Assembly: GCF_000143415.4 (NCBI RefSeq)
Contig: NW_003314269.1
Span: 1,632,395 to 1,696,394 of the forward strand
DNA from: Selaginella moellendorffii
Taxonomy: Eukaryota; Streptophyta; Lycopodiopsida; Selaginellales; Selaginellaceae
DNA length: 64,000 nucleotides
Reading direction: 5' to 3'
Under the pieces are notes generated by a model, which was not told the DNA's origin, ran no database searches, and worked only from the letters and a program-made list of their open reading frames with translations. The translations under genes and the position numbers were made by a program. Within the stretch, counting starts at the first letter, position 1. Each line of letters opens with the position of its first letter. Shown here one piece after another: positions 11,883 through 22,381 of the stretch.

Positions 11883-12046
11883 AAGCGAAGAGCTCTCTGC
11901 CAAAATTTTGCCAAAGTTTTTAGGGCTCCAACGACGTACTTTTCAAATTTGAAAGTGGGAATATCCTTTTGACGCGTGTCGAGGTTTTATTTGTTGATAC
12001 ACCTCACGCGGGGCTCCCTAGGGTTTGCGCGGGGGGACTTTTGGCG

Positions 12047-13137
12047 ATGGCTGGAAGGCGCGGCGGTCGTAGCAACGGGATGCTCCTCATGCTGGCGCTT
12101 CACGTTTTCTCGCAGTTCGTCCAGCTCGAGAGGAAGCCGCCGGTTACGGCGGCGCTGATTCTCGCGAATGTGATCGTCTATCTGCGCCCTGGGAGCCTGC
12201 ACGAGGTTTTGCCATCGATCGAGGAGGTCTGCCTCAGTCCCTACCTTGTTCTCCGGGTAAGCGCTCGTAATCCTCTTGAGAATCCCCCGGTTTGATCGAG
12301 ATTTCGCAGAATTTCGATGTGAAGCGCTTGCTTCTCTCGGCTTTCTACCACGTCGACGAAGCGCACCTGTTCTACAACATGATCTCACTGCTCTGGAAGG
12401 GCGTCCAGCTCGAAGGTAGAATGGGAAGCCCGAAATTCGCGTCCATGGTGGCTCTCCTCCTGGGGATGTCTCACGGCTTGATGGTGTTGCTGGGAACGCT
12501 CGTCTCGACCCTGACCGATTCGCCTGCGCCTTACACGTCCTGTGCCGTGGGATTCTCGGCGCTTCTCTTCGCTCTCAAGGTAGTCCTCAATCACAACTCT
12601 CCAGCCAACGCCATCGTCTATGGCTTCGTAGTACCAGCGAGGTTTGCAGCATGGGCAGAGCTCGTTCTCGTCCAGATGTTCATGCCAGGCGCCTCGTTCT
12701 TGGGCCACCTCTCCGGAATTCTAGCAGGGCTGCTCTACGTACGTGCTCCCAGGTTCTTCTCCAGTGGCATCGGGGCTCTCGTAAGAAGATCGGCGAACTG
12801 GTCGTGGATGGTGACTAGGCCGCTGTGGTTCTTACTGGGACGACCATCGCCACCGCCGTCTCGTCGCTTCGGTGGAGGATCTGTGGGATCCAGGAATGAA
12901 GGTGGCGGAAGTGGAGGCGGGCTAAGTTTTCAGATGTGGAGGTGTCGAGCTTGCACGTACGAAAACTGGGAGCCTGCCGACAGCTGTGAGATGTGTGGAA
13001 CTCCGAGGTCTGGTGGCGGCAACAGTTCCTTCAGCCCGACGGCTCCGCCGTGGCCACAGCATGAACCGCTGCCTGGCTCGCCGCAAACTTCTGCCGAGGC
13101 CATACGGCAGGCACGTATTGCAAGATTTACGAGGTGA
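12047..13137 (+). CDS. RBL14: Rhomboid-like intramembrane protease with RanBP2 zinc finger
   Basis: Exons 12047-12256 and 12310-13137 encode 345 residues; the intron is 53 nt. Several hydrophobic helices follow the N-terminus. The serine-protease residues appear to be the Ser in VGFSALLFA and the His in FLGHLSGILAG, both in membrane helices. The AFYHVDEAHLFYN block is typical of the plant RBL14/RBL15 branch. A glycine/serine-rich linker leads to a RanBP2-type zinc finger (WRCRACTYENWEPADSCEMC, four cysteines) near residues 285-310. This architecture matches Arabidopsis RBL14 (At3g17611). Rhomboids cleave membrane segments of other proteins; the substrate here is unknown. No lesion seen. Confidence 0.9.
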
Positions 13138-13450
13138 CGGCGTGCGTCGTCCATCGGCGGAATTTTTTTGGAGAGTCCCAGCAAAATATGTGGAGTGTTT
13201 TCCCTCTCGACCGGGCCGGGGGGGTCATGTAAGTCCGATGTTCTAGATGGCGTGCGAAGTCGACAACTTTATCACGAAGCGAGAATGCGCTCAAGAAATC
13301 ACCCGCGGCAATACACGACAGTGAAGGTAGACTGGAGGAAGTTATCCCAGCAGTGAAAGGCAGGTTCGACATTCGGGCAGCATTTATATCTCCGCCTCTC
13401 GCGCTTTTCGGGGCAAGTCAGTTTCCAAGTTTCCGAAGTTCCGATCGAGC
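13138..13450. other. Intergenic gap
   Basis: About 310 bases between the rhomboid stop and the oxidase start, with no gene-like signal. A ccgggccggggggg run (about 13210) and a cattatcaag-type A/T mix are the only features. It presumably contains the rhomboid 3' UTR and the oxidase promoter. Confidence 0.5.
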
Positions 13451-15193
13451 ATGGGCTTTTGCGGTGGTGTGCTACTCGTCGTCCTCACTGTGCTCTTGGC
13501 ATCGTCAATGCGAGCAAGACCGACGGCATTTAGCTGCAAGTGTCTACCTTCTGATGACTGCTGGCCCGACTCAAGCGCCTGGCAGGCTCTCAATGCGTCC
13601 ATTGATGGGCAGCTCGTAGCTTCGAAACCGCCGGCTTGGCCGTGCCACGAGCCCGAGTACAACGCTCTGCAGTGCCTCGAGGTGACGCAGAAATGGAGCG
13701 ATGCGTTTTGGAGAGCTGCGCAGCCCGGTGCCATGCAAGACTCCTTCTTCGAGATGGATGGCAACGAAGGTTGCCTTCTCTCCGGGAACAAGAAAAGTAG
13801 CTGCTATCAAGGGCGGGTCTCGGTGTTTGCCGTCAACGTGTCGAGCGCATCGCACGTCCAGAGAGCTGTGGAATTTGCCGCGACTTACAACCTTCGTGTG
13901 ACCGTCAAGAACACGGGTCACGACTACTTTGGACGCAGCAACGCAGCGGGGTCGCTTAGCATATGGACGCACCACCTCAAGGATATTTCTTTCGTCGAGG
14001 AGTTTGTTCCAGAGGGATGCAACAGCTCGGCTGCTCGATCCGGCGTGACAATTGGAGCAGGAGTTGTGTGGGAGGAGCTCTACCGCGCTGCCGACGCGCA
14101 TGGGAAAGTCATAGCTGGTGCTCAGTGTTCCTCGGTTGGAGCTGCCGGAGGCTATCCTCAAGCCGCGGGGCACAGTCCTCTGTCACCCAAGTACGGCCTC
14201 TCGGCGGACAACGTTCTCCAGTACAAGGTCGTGACGGCGGACGGGAAGCTGGTGGTGGCGAATGCCTGCCAGAACAAGGACCTGTTCTGGGCTCTTCGTG
14301 GCGGCGGCGGAGGAACTTTCGGTGTCGTGGTTTCCGTGACTCACGCGACTCATCCTGCGCTGGAGAGCTTGCAGTTTGCCTCGTACGTTGTCGGCGCCAA
14401 CACTTCCGAGAGCTTTGAGCTGGTCGTCACGGAGTTCGTCAAGAGCAATCCGGGCCTGTCCCAGGACGGATGGGGTGGCTTCTTCCTCATCGCCAAGCGG
14501 GCGCTCATCGTCCAGTACCTTCTTCCAGACAAGAACTCCTCCTTTGCGCAGAGCTCGTTTGATCCATTCCTCTCGGAGGCGAGGGGCATCGCCGGCGTGA
14601 GCGTCAACGGGGCAATGCAGAGCTTCTCCTCCTACCTCAAGTGGCACGAGGCCGTCCAGTGCTCCAAGTCCGGCTGCTCCTTCGCAACTGGCTCCTCGGA
14701 GCTGCTGGTGTCGAGATTGATCCCGAGCAGCACCTTTAGCGACGATCCGGAGGAGCTGGCACAGACTCTAGTCGGGATTTGGGACGAGGGATACGATCGA
14801 GTCATGGGGTACTTGACCGCGGGTGGCGAGGTTTCAGTGGCTCGAGACAACGCAGTGAATCCGGCATGGAGGGAAGCGCTGTGGCACATCATAGTCGTGA
14901 AGCTCTTCCCTGCCAACGAGACCCAGGCGGCGAAGAAGTCTCTTGCTCGCGCCATCACCAAGACCGGGGGCCGGCTGAGGAGAGTGGCGCCATCCTCGGG
15001 CTGCTATCTCAACGAGGCGGATGTTAACGAGCCGGACTGGCAGCAGGCATTCTTTGGCGACAAGTATGACAAGCTCAAGCTCATCAAGGAGGCTGTCGAT
15101 CCGCAGGGCCTGTTTGTGTGCAAGAAGTGCGTTGGGAGCGAGGATTGGAGCGAGGATCTGACGTGTAGAAGCAAGAAGAAATGTAGAACTTGA
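13451..15193 (+). CDS. Secreted FAD-linked oxidase, fungal isoamyl-alcohol-oxidase-like
   Basis: Single exon, 580 residues, ATG at 13451. A hydrophobic leader (residues 4-20) predicts secretion. A PCMH-type FAD-binding domain follows: VKNTGHDYFGRS carries the His expected to bind FAD, and AGAQCSSVGAAGGY carries a Cys placed for the second (6-S-cysteinyl) bond of berberine-bridge-type enzymes. Then come GHSPLSPKYGLSADNVL and FWALRGGGGGTFGVV. The BBE C-terminal motif is near the end (SGCYLNEADVNEPDWQQAFF, then YDKLKLIKEAVDPQGLF). The wording of these motifs (NTGHDYFGRS, the GHSPLS block, LRGGGGGTFGVV) is that of ascomycete isoamyl-alcohol-oxidase-like proteins rather than plant BBE-like enzymes (which have SGGHDYEG). 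The substrate is unknown. Several N-glycosylation sites (NSS, NTS, NET) fit secretion. Confidence 0.88.
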   Translation: MGFCGGVLLVVLTVLLASSMRARPTAFSCKCLPSDDCWPDSSAWQALNASIDGQLVASKPPAWPCHEPEYNALQCLEVTQKWSDAFWRAAQPGAMQDSFFEMDGNEGCLLSGNKKSSCYQGRVSVFAVNVSSASHVQRAVEFAATYNLRVTVKNTGHDYFGRSNAAGSLSIWTHHLKDISFVEEFVPEGCNSSAARSGVTIGAGVVWEELYRAADAHGKVIAGAQCSSVGAAGGYPQAAGHSPLSPKYGLSADNVLQYKVVTADGKLVVANACQNKDLFWALRGGGGGTFGVVVSVTHATHPALESLQFASYVVGANTSESFELVVTEFVKSNPGLSQDGWGGFFLIAKRALIVQYLLPDKNSSFAQSSFDPFLSEARGIAGVSVNGAMQSFSSYLKWHEAVQCSKSGCSFATGSSELLVSRLIPSSTFSDDPEELAQTLVGIWDEGYDRVMGYLTAGGEVSVARDNAVNPAWREALWHIIVVKLFPANETQAAKKSLARAITKTGGRLRRVAPSSGCYLNEADVNEPDWQQAFFGDKYDKLKLIKEAVDPQGLFVCKKCVGSEDWSEDLTCRSKKKCRT

Positions 15194-15326
15194 GAGAAGG
15201 ACTCTCCAAATCTAAAAAGTTGATAGTATTGTCTCGGCCTGGGTTGTCTGGTATATTCATTGAATATACTTAGAAATTATTCGGTGAATAAACCAGAAAT
15301 TATTCAATGAATAGGTTTCGGGTTTG

Positions 15327-16184
15327 ATGGCGGTGAATAGGCGATGCAAATCAGGTTCCGAGTGGACAGAAACTCAGGTAAATTACTTTAAGATGGAGAT
15401 TGCCCAGGAAAGAGAGTTTCGCTCGTTTTTCGGGGTAGAACCTCCGCAGATGTTCAACGAGGACGTGAGTGAGTTTCTGGGTTTAGACTTGAGCGATGTC
15501 ATGCTGCAGTCGACGATACAAATCCGACACATAAGGTCTCGCTTCGTCAAGCTCCTGGTCAAGCACATAATCGCAGTGACCAAAACACACAGGCACGAAG
15601 AGTCGGCCGTGGAAGACATGTCAACCTCACTCCTGGAGCTGTTTGAGTACGATGGCGACGACAATTCGGTGCGCAGCAGATGTACCCTGGATCTCTTCAT
15701 GTCCAACGCCAAAACTCAAGCAACCCCTGATGTTCTCATCGAGAGATTGGACACCGCAATCAAGCTACTGGTTCAAGAAGACAAAAGCTACGATGTAGGC
15801 CATCATCCAGAAGCACAATTGATGGCAGAGGCGGTTGCAGCATACCAGGAGAACAGGCGCTTGTACGAAAGGCTGGGAAGGGAAGATTTTCCGGACCAGC
15901 AGACGATTCCAGGCATTGTCATGCTAGGTAAGTACTTGGTATTTCGTTTGATCGAGCTATAGCCACATTGTTCTTCAGGTACTTGTCCTACCTTTTACGT
16001 CATCCCAATGACGAAAGCTCTGGCCGACTGTGTGAGAAATGGAGATGAGCCCACTCTAGTCACCCGGGTCAAGAAGTATGTCATTCCCAATCTCCCTGCC
16101 AGCAAATCCGATACAATGCTTTCCAGGCAGCACCGCCATCACATTGCTCAGTGCTTGGAGGCATTCAAAGCCTTCGTTGAGTAG
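15327..16184 (+). CDS. Unrecognised two-exon protein, possibly of fungal type
   Basis: Exons 15327-15927 and 15979-16184 join to 268 residues across a 51-nt GT-AG intron; without splicing the frame ends soon after. The ATG at 15327 is the first in frame. The protein is hydrophilic, with no signal peptide or membrane segment. Its C-terminal part reads IPGIVMLG, TCPTFYVIPMTKALADCV, then KKYVIPNLP and CLEAFKAFVE. This layout resembles, from memory, an uncharacterised family common in basidiomycete genomes (GT-x-P-x-FY-x-IPVT then a CFEAFK ending). I cannot verify this. It lies 134 bp after the fungal-like oxidase on the same strand. A role cannot be assigned. Confidence 0.6.
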
Positions 16185-16640
16185 GTTGATATGTATCTCG
16201 CTGTTTGTCCTTCGGTTTTAAAGTCAATAATGCAAGGTGCGTAAATCTCATTTCTCCTTACCGGTTAGCAACATCGGAATCTCTTATAAACCTACCCTTC
16301 GAGCAAATCCTTTACGTGACAAATACGATGAAAACGTGAGCCTTTATTGTTTCTGCGTCCCTAACAGAAGACCTGCTTGTTCCTGATTAGACACCTCTAC
16401 CACCTTTCCCTTTTACACGTCCTTTTTAGGAAACACGGTTCACTTCAGTTGAGAAGAGAAATATATTAAGAATTCAAATACAATACACTTTAGTTTTCTA
16501 CCAATTACCTTAAAGAAGTATAGCCTAAACTGGCTCGAAACTAGGTGAAGTATTTTTTTATTTCTCCTTCTACTCTATGATCTCAAATAAAGAAGTGATC
16601 CATCTCAATGTGTTTTGTTCTAGCATGAAAGATCAGATTT
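16185..16640. other. A+T-rich spacer
   Basis: No gene seen. Sequence becomes clearly A+T rich after about 16440, marking the left edge of a repeat-derived island that extends to about 18500. Confidence 0.5.
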
Positions 16641-17170
16641 TCAATCATGCTAAAGTTGACGTATTGTTATTGTAGACAATTGGGTTTTAAACATGGACGT
16701 CCAATATTTGCTAGAAGTCTTCTCAATCAAATTGCTTCTTTTGTGATATTTGCATTGTATTCAGCTTCACATGTTGAAAGAGTAATTTGTTTTCTTTTTT
16801 CCATGACCAAGAGACAACAACTCCACACATTTCCACTTTTGGACTCCAATTGTCAAGATCACCTGCTAAATTTGCATTGGTAAGGCTGATGACTTCAGAA
16901 GCTTTAAGACCAGAGTAGACAATCCAAATTTTGGATGTACCTTGGAGATAGTTTAGAATTCTACATGCCGCATACCTGGATTATTTAAGAAACGCCTCAT
17001 ATTTACAACAGTAATAGCAATATCTGGCCTTGTAGCAAGATACATGAGTGATCCCACAAGATTTTGGTAAGACTTCGTCTGCAAAATCCATTTCTCCCCC
17101 TCAGTGCATGGACTATTTGCTTTAGATAGTTTATCATGCAATGCCAGAGTGGATATAGATTAGTGCTTGC
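16640..17170 (-). mobile_element. Decayed Ty1/copia retrotransposon (RT end / RNase H)
   Basis: Minus-strand translation gives YQNLVGSLMYLATRPDIAI and RRFLNNPGMRH, which match the end of the copia reverse transcriptase (LVGSLxYLxxTRPDI then the NP-H block). In another frame it continues as LNYLQGTSKIWIVYSG and NANLAGDLDNWSP (the RNase H DADWAGD region, with Asp residues altered), then STCEAEYN-like wording. At least two frameshifts and stops separate the pieces, so the element is dead. No LTRs were found in the flanking A+T-rich DNA. Confidence 0.8.
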
Positions 17171-18505
17171 ACATGTTTGAATAGCACACAATAATGCCAG
17201 TAGTATATTTCTCTTGAAAGAGAACTAATGTGCTGTGCTTAATAGATACAATTATTAAGTCATATAAATAAATTGCAATTATAGTTTATGATAAATATAA
17301 ATATTCCAATCTACTTCAGTGTGAGTGAAGTTTATGGATCATTAATGGTGTTATACCGGTGATAACATTTTTACAAAAACCAACCCTGCTTTAAGCCATA
17401 GCCAGATTTTTGTTATTTCCAAAAAACTCAAAATCTTAAGAAAAGCATTTCATTTGATGTAATTCCAAGTTTTGAGCTGCAGAGATAGTAAATAATACCC
17501 AGATAGATTAGTTTTTGCCACAAAAGATATCTGTGTATAATCAATGCTTTATTTCTGAGAGTGTTCTTTGATCACAAGACGAACTTTATAATTATCTATA
17601 TCACTATTTGACATTAACTACTCATCCATGGTTTCAATTCCCAAGATTCATTAGCAACCTAATTTCTGAAAGAAGTGCTTAGCATTAAAACTTCTTTAAA
17701 TGTATGTAGTTCATTTATATCACTGTAAAGATAAAATATATGTAATAACTGTCACATAGTTTTTTTTTTCGTGGTTTTAGGACTCTAATAAAACTATTCT
17801 TCAAATTTATCTGAATGTGAGTCAAAATTTGAAGTACTTTCCAAAAACGACTAATCATGATCAATTTCTTTAATTTGAGTTTGATAGATATATTGAATAA
17901 AGGATGTATCTTGTGTCATAAGTATTTATAGACTCATGAGTATCCATTATCTAAGTTAAAATAGATTCCAAATAAACACAAAAAACTCTTTGAGACTAAA
18001 TTATATCCTAATTTAATGTTAAATTTGAAATCCAAGCTTCTGTGCATGCCATTCATTTTGGATAAGAATTAACAAATCACATACAAATTTTAGCTCATTA
18101 AGTTTTATTATCTGTCAAGAGACAATACATCTTGAATCAATTTTCCTTATTAGGAATGTATCCTAATAAAATGGAATTTTGTGCTTTATTTTGAAGTTTA
18201 TATTGACAAACTTCAATTTTTGTTTAGCCCATTATGGCTTTAGTATGACTCTACTAATAGTATGAGTTTGAAGTTGATTCTAAACATAAATACTTGTACA
18301 TCTAGCAAACATCTGTGTGTTTCATGATATATCAAGTGATATTTAAAGTTAAAAGCTTCTTCCTGCCATTTTTTGGCCATGTTATTTTGGATTTAGACGC
18401 TAAAAATGAATCTCATGCATTAAAAATTCTTGTGATTTAAATTCTCTAGCATTATCTACTCAAAGTTCTTTGATTGATCAATTAATTATACTTTGGATTT
18501 GTATA
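17171..18505. other. A+T-rich island without recognisable genes
   Basis: More than 1.3 kb of A+T-rich sequence with stops in all frames. It probably represents further decayed retrotransposon sequence attached to the copia fragment, but no motif survives that I can name. Confidence 0.5.
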
Positions 18506-18518
18506 ATCCATGCTTCGG

Positions 18519-18765
18519 TATGGTTTCTCAGTGCAAATATCCATGATTTATGATCTCTTGGATCACGATGCTCACGCACGGCAGTCCAAGAATCTCTTCG
18601 ATCACATCCGGAGATTCGAGTTCCCTCGTCTCCTGCTGTGCTGGACCGTCGTCACATCCACGGCCATTCTCATGGCATTCGCCAAGAAGGTGTTTGATTT
18701 GATGTCCCCAGTGAGAGTGGTAGCAACATACAGCCAGATTCCTCGTTGGTGGCTCTTCTCCTCTC
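18519..18765 (+). pseudogene. PPR gene fragment (copy D)
   Basis: The segment gatcacgatgctcac... through aagaatctcttcgatc and later tggaccgtcgtcacatcca matches codons of the intact PPR gene at 53789-56092 (around 55650-55800 on its strand), and then jumps to a KKVFD...ATYSQ piece that belongs some repeats downstream. So it carries an internal deletion and has frameshifts. It is more diverged than the copies at 29.2 and 59.7 kb and has no neighbouring JmjC gene. Confidence 0.75.
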
Positions 18766-18954
18766 AAGTTCCACCACCAAAAAACTCTAATCTTCGTTTG
18801 AGTTCGTCAAGGCGGCTAACGTGAGAAGAACTTCCATCATTTCTCATCAGGCGAGTTTCATCCTTAGAACTGTGAGAGTTGAACTAAAAAAGCTTTTCGC
18901 TGGTCTTTAAGGAAAAGCTTTTGAAAATCTCTTGATTTCAAGTAAGAGCGAATA

Positions 18955-19437
18955 GAAGGTTTGTCTCATCGACACTCCCGACTTCAAGAACAGTGACATT
19001 TTGGGTAGGAGTTTGCTGTCATTCTCTGATTCTTCTTCTTCTCCTAGGGAAATCAGACCCTTATGCGATCCTCAAGAACTCTCATAGTTTTTTCTCTTAT
19101 CTAGACCAAAACTTTGTCTTCCATCTTCCAGGGTAGGGTTCCACTCCGAAGTGGAACGAAAAATTCGTGTTTAGCCTCGAGGGTGAGAGTGATGTTCCTC
19201 TGGAGGACGAAAGCTGTTTGAAGGATCACGTCATTGGCAATGATGATTTCATTGGGACTGTTAAGAAAGCTTTGTTTCTTTTTTCTCTGTCTTTGTTTTT
19301 TAGAGAGAGTATTAACATTTTTTTCAGCTCTGGGACAACCAAGGCAAAGTCAAACTCTCCATGAAGTTCAAATATTTATTAGTAGAATTTGGGTTGGACT
19401 TCTCTTCTGATTCCATGTTCGATCATGTGGCCAATTG
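18955..19437 (+). pseudogene. C2-domain protein gene fragment
   Basis: Three exon-like pieces read as one C2 domain. 18955-19008 gives VCLIDTPDFKNSDILG; after an intron ending in ctcctag, KSDPYAILKNSHS; after a second intron, STPKWNEKFVFSLEGESD followed by GNDDFIGTVKKA; and after a third, LWDNQGKVKLSMKFKY. The order (KSDPYA, PxWNExFxF, DDFIG, W-D-x-x-GK) is that of plant elicitor-responsive C2 proteins, which bind calcium and membrane lipids. The Asp in SDPY and the DD pair are kept. No start codon or open first strand is visible upstream (a stop precedes VCLID), so I call it broken or 5'-incomplete. It could still be real if an upstream exon was missed. Confidence 0.55.
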
Positions 19438-19486
19438 AGATTGGTGGACTTTTACATATACTGTAAGCATATTGCTAGGCATTCTA

Positions 19487-21787
19487 ATGGATCCATGGAG
19501 GCTGCTTGCTCTTGTCCTGCTTGCTGTCACAATTGTTTTTCATGCAAGTGCTGAAGATTCAGAGGTTGAAGCACTCTTAAGCTTTAAACTTTCTGTGGAT
19601 GATCCTCTTGGGGCACTGAATAACTGGAAGGCGGGCACAAACGTTTGCCACTGGATTGGTGTAAGTTGTTCCTCAGTAGGGCGGATCACTGGCATACAGA
19701 TTGATTCTCTGTCACTTTCGGGCCTTTTTCCACTTTCAACAATCCAAGCCCTGCCTCAACTACGCAATTTGTCTGCTTCGGGGAACAACTTCACTGAGAT
19801 CAACATATCACCGCAGAAATGCTCTTTGGAGTTCCTCAATTTGTCAAGCAACGATTTCACTAGTCATTTTCTAGATATTCTTTTGGTTACTTGCAAAGGC
19901 ATCAGGCACTTGAACCTCTCACACAACAAGCTAAGAGAAATTTCGCTGAAGGGATCAATCGGGCATGTTATGGTTTCGGTTGATTTATCTCACAACAGAA
20001 TCAGTGGCTCAATACCTGCTTCCTTTTTCGCATCGTGCAAGAGCTTGCGGTTTCTAGACATATCGAGCAATCAGCTGGTTGGAGGGGTGCCTGAAGATAT
20101 GTTTATAAACTGCAGAAGCTTACAAGAGCTTTCATTGTCGTCGAATAATCTGACAGGGGAACTTTCTGGTCTACGTTCATCCACCAGTCTTCAGAAGCTC
20201 AACCTGTCTACCAACTTCTTCACAACATTTCAGATAGACCACTGTCCTAGTCTGGAGGAGCTGGATCTCTCGTTTAACAACATTTCTGGGACAGTTTTTC
20301 GGAAGGATTGTGCTGCTTTGAAGATGCTCAATCTATCAGACAATCACTTATCTGGACCATTCCTCTCGGTATTTGCCAATCGAAGTTTAGCTACGGTTTT
20401 TAAGTCTCTTCAAGTTCTCCAAGCCGACCACAACAACTTTATAGGTGAACTCCCTACAGTTCCTCCAAGTCTTAAGGTTCTAGACCTGAGCTGCAACTTG
20501 TTCAACACTGGCAACCCAAGCATCTGCCCTGCAAGGTCCTCACTTAAGTCTTTGCTGCTGATATATAACAGGTTGCATGGTCGGGTTCTGAACTCAGCCA
20601 TGAACTGTGGTAATCTGGAAATGCTTGATATGAGCATCAATTCTCTAGCAGGGCCCATTCCAGTGGATATGTGCAGCAGACTCCCGAAGCTTCAACATCT
20701 TCTTCTTTGGGGGAACAATCTTGAAGGCAGCATACCCGCTACAATCAGCAACTGTAGTGAGCTGGTGACACTAAATCTCAGTTTTAACAATATCACAGGC
20801 GTCATTCCTCAGCAAATATCTAGGCTGAAGAAACTCAGCCTGCTGTTTCTGAGCAACAACATGATATCTGGAGCAATCCCGGCATCTATTGGAAGTATGC
20901 TGAGCCTTCGATCTCTTTTACTGAGTCACAACAAGCTTCAGGGTGGCCTACCAAGCGAGCTGAGGAACAGCAACGTTCTAGTCCTGCTTTTAGTGAACGA
21001 CAATCAGTTGACAGGACAAATTCCAAGCTGGATCGGCCGCTCATCAGTCGTGGAAGAGGATGAAATAACCGAAATAACCTTCCCGTTTCTGATGGTGTTT
21101 GCAATCAACATAGAGGCATCCATCTGCAAAGCTTATGAGGAGGTTTTCATACTGCAAGGGATCCGCTTGGATGACTTTGAGCAACTTCCGTTTGCAACCA
21201 GATGCAGAAGATGGTTCTTTCTGGCACCTCCTGGTTTCAACTTAACAATATATAATCTGGTAAACAGTCCTTTGGCTATTGATCTCTCGCACAACAGCTT
21301 CACTGGAACAATCCCAGAGGAATTCGGTGGCATGCAAGACTTAAATGTGCTAAATCTCGCACACAACTTACTTACAGGGGCCATTCCTTCCACAATTGGA
21401 AACCTCAAGAACCTGGAGTGGCTAGATTTATCACAGAACTGGCTTGAATCACACATCCCGGACTCGCTTGGCAACCTCACCTTCCTGAAATACTTAAACA
21501 TCTCGAACAACAAGCTTCTCGGAAGGGTTCCACAGAGTGCTCAGCTTGCATTATTCCCGGTGAGCAGCTATGAAGGAAACCCAGGCCTTTGTGGCTTCCC
21601 CCTTGCAGAGTGTGCTGGTTTGCATAATCCTTTCCATGGCGATCACACAGATGAAGACAGTGATGATGGACATGGTGATGAAACGATTCTGGCTGCCATT
21701 GTTGGTGGTGGTGTTTCATGCATACTATGGACTTTTGGAGTTTTTTTCAGTAAGAGATGGGAGGCACTGCTTAAACGTTTAATATAA
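19487..21787 (+). CDS. BRI1-like leucine-rich-repeat receptor protein lacking a kinase
   Basis: Single exon, 766 residues; the ATG at 19487 follows an in-frame TTG. Signal peptide (about residues 5-24), then the LRRNT_2 cap with EVEALLSFKLSVDDPLGAL and CHWIGVSC. About 20 plant-type LRRs (LxxLxLSxNxLxGxIP) follow, many with N-glycosylation sites. An island-like insertion (about residues 525-590) breaks the repeats before a last set of four. This arrangement and the GNPGLCGFPLAEC cap recall BRI1/PSKR-type receptors. One transmembrane helix (ILAAIVGGGVSCILWTFGVFF) is followed by only about a dozen basic residues. A kinase is absent, so it is receptor-like-protein-shaped and would need a partner kinase. 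The next 300 bases hold no kinase sequence. Confidence 0.85.
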   Translation: MDPWRLLALVLLAVTIVFHASAEDSEVEALLSFKLSVDDPLGALNNWKAGTNVCHWIGVSCSSVGRITGIQIDSLSLSGLFPLSTIQALPQLRNLSASGNNFTEINISPQKCSLEFLNLSSNDFTSHFLDILLVTCKGIRHLNLSHNKLREISLKGSIGHVMVSVDLSHNRISGSIPASFFASCKSLRFLDISSNQLVGGVPEDMFINCRSLQELSLSSNNLTGELSGLRSSTSLQKLNLSTNFFTTFQIDHCPSLEELDLSFNNISGTVFRKDCAALKMLNLSDNHLSGPFLSVFANRSLATVFKSLQVLQADHNNFIGELPTVPPSLKVLDLSCNLFNTGNPSICPARSSLKSLLLIYNRLHGRVLNSAMNCGNLEMLDMSINSLAGPIPVDMCSRLPKLQHLLLWGNNLEGSIPATISNCSELVTLNLSFNNITGVIPQQISRLKKLSLLFLSNNMISGAIPASIGSMLSLRSLLLSHNKLQGGLPSELRNSNVLVLLLVNDNQLTGQIPSWIGRSSVVEEDEITEITFPFLMVFAINIEASICKAYEEVFILQGIRLDDFEQLPFATRCRRWFFLAPPGFNLTIYNLVNSPLAIDLSHNSFTGTIPEEFGGMQDLNVLNLAHNLLTGAIPSTIGNLKNLEWLDLSQNWLESHIPDSLGNLTFLKYLNISNNKLLGRVPQSAQLALFPVSSYEGNPGLCGFPLAECAGLHNPFHGDHTDEDSDDGHGDETILAAIVGGGVSCILWTFGVFFSKRWEALLKRLI

Positions 21788-22381
21788 TATATTATATGTT
21801 CGATGACTCCACGTGCCTTCAACAGCAGGCGCTACATGTTGTTCCATGGTGTCCCAGACCTACCTTCGAAAAGTTTGTTGCTTAAGACGAGTTTATAAGA
21901 GGAGAGGTGTCAAGAAAGAAGGAACAATTAATTCTAGGAGAGGATTTGGAACAAAATTAGTCCTGGAGTCACCGAGCAAAAAGAGAAATTAAAGTATGAT
22001 CCAGAAGAACGAGGACATGTACACTGATGTTTTCCAATGAATTCATGAGTAGCTCTCTCGAGTTCCACTTCTTTTGAAGGACCAGGCTCGGGATCATCTG
22101 CTTAGTCGATAAAAAAAATAACAAAAAAAGAAAGAATTAGAACTCTATCGAAGATTGCTTTCCGGAACTGGAGTTCTGGCAGGAGTTGAGAATTCGTCCT
22201 CGGACATCAGTGTTAGAGGTAGAAGGTTTCCACATGTCTGCCTATCCTTACAAGAGAAAAGTCCAAACGTTTACTAGCTTTACGATGTGATGCTGATCTT
22301 GTCCGATCTGTTCGCCATACTCTTGACTTTCCTCCATTGAAATGCTTCCATGGATGGAAGAAACTTGTTAGCAATGAATGA

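Noticed and set aside
13451-16184. Fungal contamination as a source of the oxidase and its neighbour
   Set aside because: Both lie in continuous sequence between plant genes (rhomboid on the left, the copia-bearing island on the right). Contamination would need a chimeric assembly; still worth excluding with reads.
19487-21787. NBS-LRR resistance gene
   Set aside because: No NB-ARC sequence; signal peptide and membrane helix show a surface receptor-like protein.
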